Source: Veillonella sp. (GTDB taxonomy: Bacteria > Bacillota_C > Negativicutes > Veillonellales > Veillonellaceae). From it: a stretch of 7,339 bases of DNA. Both the position numbers and the translations under genes were made by a program. Shown one piece after another: positions 6,280 to 7,339 of this stretch (its first letter is position 1; every line of letters begins with the position of its first letter). The notes below the pieces were generated by a model. That model made no database searches. It was given only the letters and a program-made list of their open reading frames with translations, and was not told the DNA's origin. Location of the stretch: NCBI GenBank assembly GCA_018367495.1, contig JAGZGB010000080.1, positions 1-7,339 on the forward strand, read 5' to 3'.

Positions 6280-7236
6280 GTGAAGCTCCCTGAACTTCGC
6301 ATTGGGAATCTAGTGGCCAAAGTACCTATTATTCAAGGTGGTATGGCGATTAGATTGTCTACAGCTCGCTTGGCAGCAGCCGTTGCAAATGAAGGTGGTA
6401 TCGGCCTTATTGCAGCATCCGGTTTGCCGTTTGATGAATTACGATACGAAATACAATTAGCTAGAAAATTATCACCTACGGGTATTATTGGTATAAATGC
6501 GATGGTAGCCGCAACACAATTTGCTGGTTTAGTGAAAACTGCCATCGAAGAGGGCATTGATCTTGTAGTAGCAGGTGCTGGTTTTTCAAGAGATATGTTC
6601 GCAATGGGCAAAGAGTCTGGTACTCCGATTGTACCAATTGTTTCGTCCGCAAAATTAGCTCGCATTTCTGAAGGTTTAGGTGCAGCAGCAGTAATCGTAG
6701 AAGGTTGTGAAGCTGGTGGTCACTTAGGTACAGATCGTTCTGCTCGAGACATCGTTCCAGAAGTTGTAGCTGCTGTTAAAAATATTCCAGTTATTGGTGC
6801 TGGTGGTGTTCTTGATGGTCGTGACATTGTAGAAATGTTGAAATTAGGTGCTAGTGGCGTTCAAATGGGTAGTCGTTTTGCTGCTTCTGATGAATGTAAT
6901 GCATCTGACGAATTGAAAAAAATGTACGTACGGGCTACTAATCCCGAGGACATTGTATTAATTCAAAGTCCTGTAGGTTTGCCTGGACAAGCAATTAAAA
7001 ATAAATTTGCTGAATCTGTATTAGACGGTACTGTAGCACCTCCAACGGTGTGTGATAACTGTTTGAAACATTGTTCCCATAAATTCTGTATCATCCGTGC
7101 TCTTTCTCGTGCACAACAAGGTGATGTGGAAACAGGTTTAGTGTTCTCTGGCAATAACATGAGAAAAGTCGACAAGATTATGCCAGTTAAAGATATCTTT
7201 GCTCAACTCAAACAGCAAGTAGCAGAGATTGATTAA
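6280..7236 (+). CDS. FabK/nitronate monooxygenase-family flavoprotein with C-terminal four-cysteine cluster; FabX-like candidate
   Basis: From the GTG start the protein has 318 residues. It is a FabK/nitronate-monooxygenase-type FMN TIM barrel: IIQGGMAIRLS (17-27), INAMV (72-76), VEGCEAGGHLG with H148 at the FabK active-site position, GAGGVLDGRD (173-182) for FMN phosphate, and MGSRF (196-200). It lacks FabK's GSVMIGQ-type C-terminal motif. In its place is a cluster C258-x2-C261-x3-C265-x4-C270, then FSGNNMRKVDKI. Related proteins in anaerobic Firmicutes are usually labelled nitronate monooxygenase. The cysteines and the place between acpP and fabF argue for a fatty acid role instead. Helicobacter FabX, an FMN and [4Fe-4S] dehydrogenase/isomerase for unsaturated fatty acids, is the best functional comparison. 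The fold is well supported; the function is inferred. Confidence 0.85.
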   Translation: MKLPELRIGNLVAKVPIIQGGMAIRLSTARLAAAVANEGGIGLIAASGLPFDELRYEIQLARKLSPTGIIGINAMVAATQFAGLVKTAIEEGIDLVVAGAGFSRDMFAMGKESGTPIVPIVSSAKLARISEGLGAAAVIVEGCEAGGHLGTDRSARDIVPEVVAAVKNIPVIGAGGVLDGRDIVEMLKLGASGVQMGSRFAASDECNASDELKKMYVRATNPEDIVLIQSPVGLPGQAIKNKFAESVLDGTVAPPTVCDNCLKHCSHKFCIIRALSRAQQGDVETGLVFSGNNMRKVDKIMPVKDIFAQLKQQVAEID

Positions 7237-7272
7237 TTTAAAAGGGCTGTATAGCTATAAGAGGTGGAATAA

Positions 7273-7339
7273 TTGGAAAAACGTGTAGTAATTACTGGCT
7301 TAGGGGCAGTGACTCCTGTAGGTATCGGTAAAGAGAACT
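7273..7339 (+). CDS. fabF: 3-oxoacyl-ACP synthase II (FabF), N-terminal fragment
   Basis: The first 22 codons are visible before the window ends. They start with TTG and read MEKRVVITGLGAVTPVGIGK, the standard N-terminus of the elongating ketoacyl synthase FabF (KAS II). The ribosome binding site is GAGGTGG (7261-7267), and no ATG is available in frame nearby. FabF carries out condensations after the FabH step, and its place after acpP is common. The catalytic Cys-His-His residues lie outside the window, so FabF rather than FabB is inferred from the N-terminus and the Firmicute context. The gap from the previous gene is 36 bases. Confidence 0.92.
   Translation, partial: MEKRVVITGLGAVTPVGIGKEN

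Noticed and set aside
7250..7259. TATAGCTATA palindrome before fabF
   Set aside because: Ten A+T-rich bases with no second copy and no match to a FapR box; likely chance.
1..7339. CRISPR arrays, insertion sequences, tRNA/rRNA, defence or phage genes
   Set aside because: I saw no direct repeat arrays, terminal inverted repeats, transposase motifs or RNA genes. The window is almost fully occupied by core biosynthetic genes.

Overview
This window is one end-to-end run of housekeeping genes on the + strand: the tail of a ribosomal-maturation pair followed by a near-complete type II fatty acid synthesis (FAS II) operon. Low G+C, strong AGGAGG ribosome binding sites, occasional TTG/GTG starts, a FapR repressor and FabK as enoyl reductase all point to the Firmicutes. 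The protein sequences look most like Negativicutes, with Veillonella or a relative my best guess. That assignment is recognition from memory, not a search result.

Layout: 1-192 is the 3' end of a yceD (DUF177) gene, and 218-394 is rpmF (ribosomal protein L32). A strong intrinsic terminator at 408-441 closes that unit, and a second hairpin with a T-run lies at 484-531. The gap up to 691 then holds a good sigma-A promoter (623-651) and a FapR-type operator (664-680) next to the fapR ribosome binding site. The operon runs fapR, plsX, fabH, fabK, fabD, fabG, acpP, a second FabK-like flavoprotein gene, and the first 22 codons of fabF, which is cut by the window end. Spacing is tight (17-nt overlap to 15-nt gaps) up to fabG. 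It loosens around acpP, which has its own perfect Shine-Dalgarno sequence and a GC-rich hairpin downstream.

How the genes work together: FabD loads malonate onto the acyl carrier protein AcpP. FabH condenses acetyl-CoA with malonyl-ACP to start a chain. FabG reduces the ketoacyl-ACP, FabK reduces the enoyl-ACP, and FabF carries later condensations. PlsX passes finished acyl chains to phospholipid synthesis as acyl-phosphate. FapR, by analogy with Bacillus, senses malonyl-CoA and represses the whole unit. The dehydratase (FabZ) and acetyl-CoA carboxylase are not seen and may lie beyond the right edge.

The most interesting gene is the second FabK-like protein (6280-7236). It keeps the flavin-binding fold and the active-site histidine but lacks the FabK C-terminal motif. 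Instead it carries a four-cysteine cluster, CxxCxxxCxxxxC. Its place between acpP and fabF, and its resemblance to the FMN/[4Fe-4S] enzyme FabX of Helicobacter, make it a candidate for the double-bond-introducing step of anaerobic unsaturated fatty acid synthesis. I saw no mobile elements, CRISPR arrays, tRNAs, rRNAs or defence systems.
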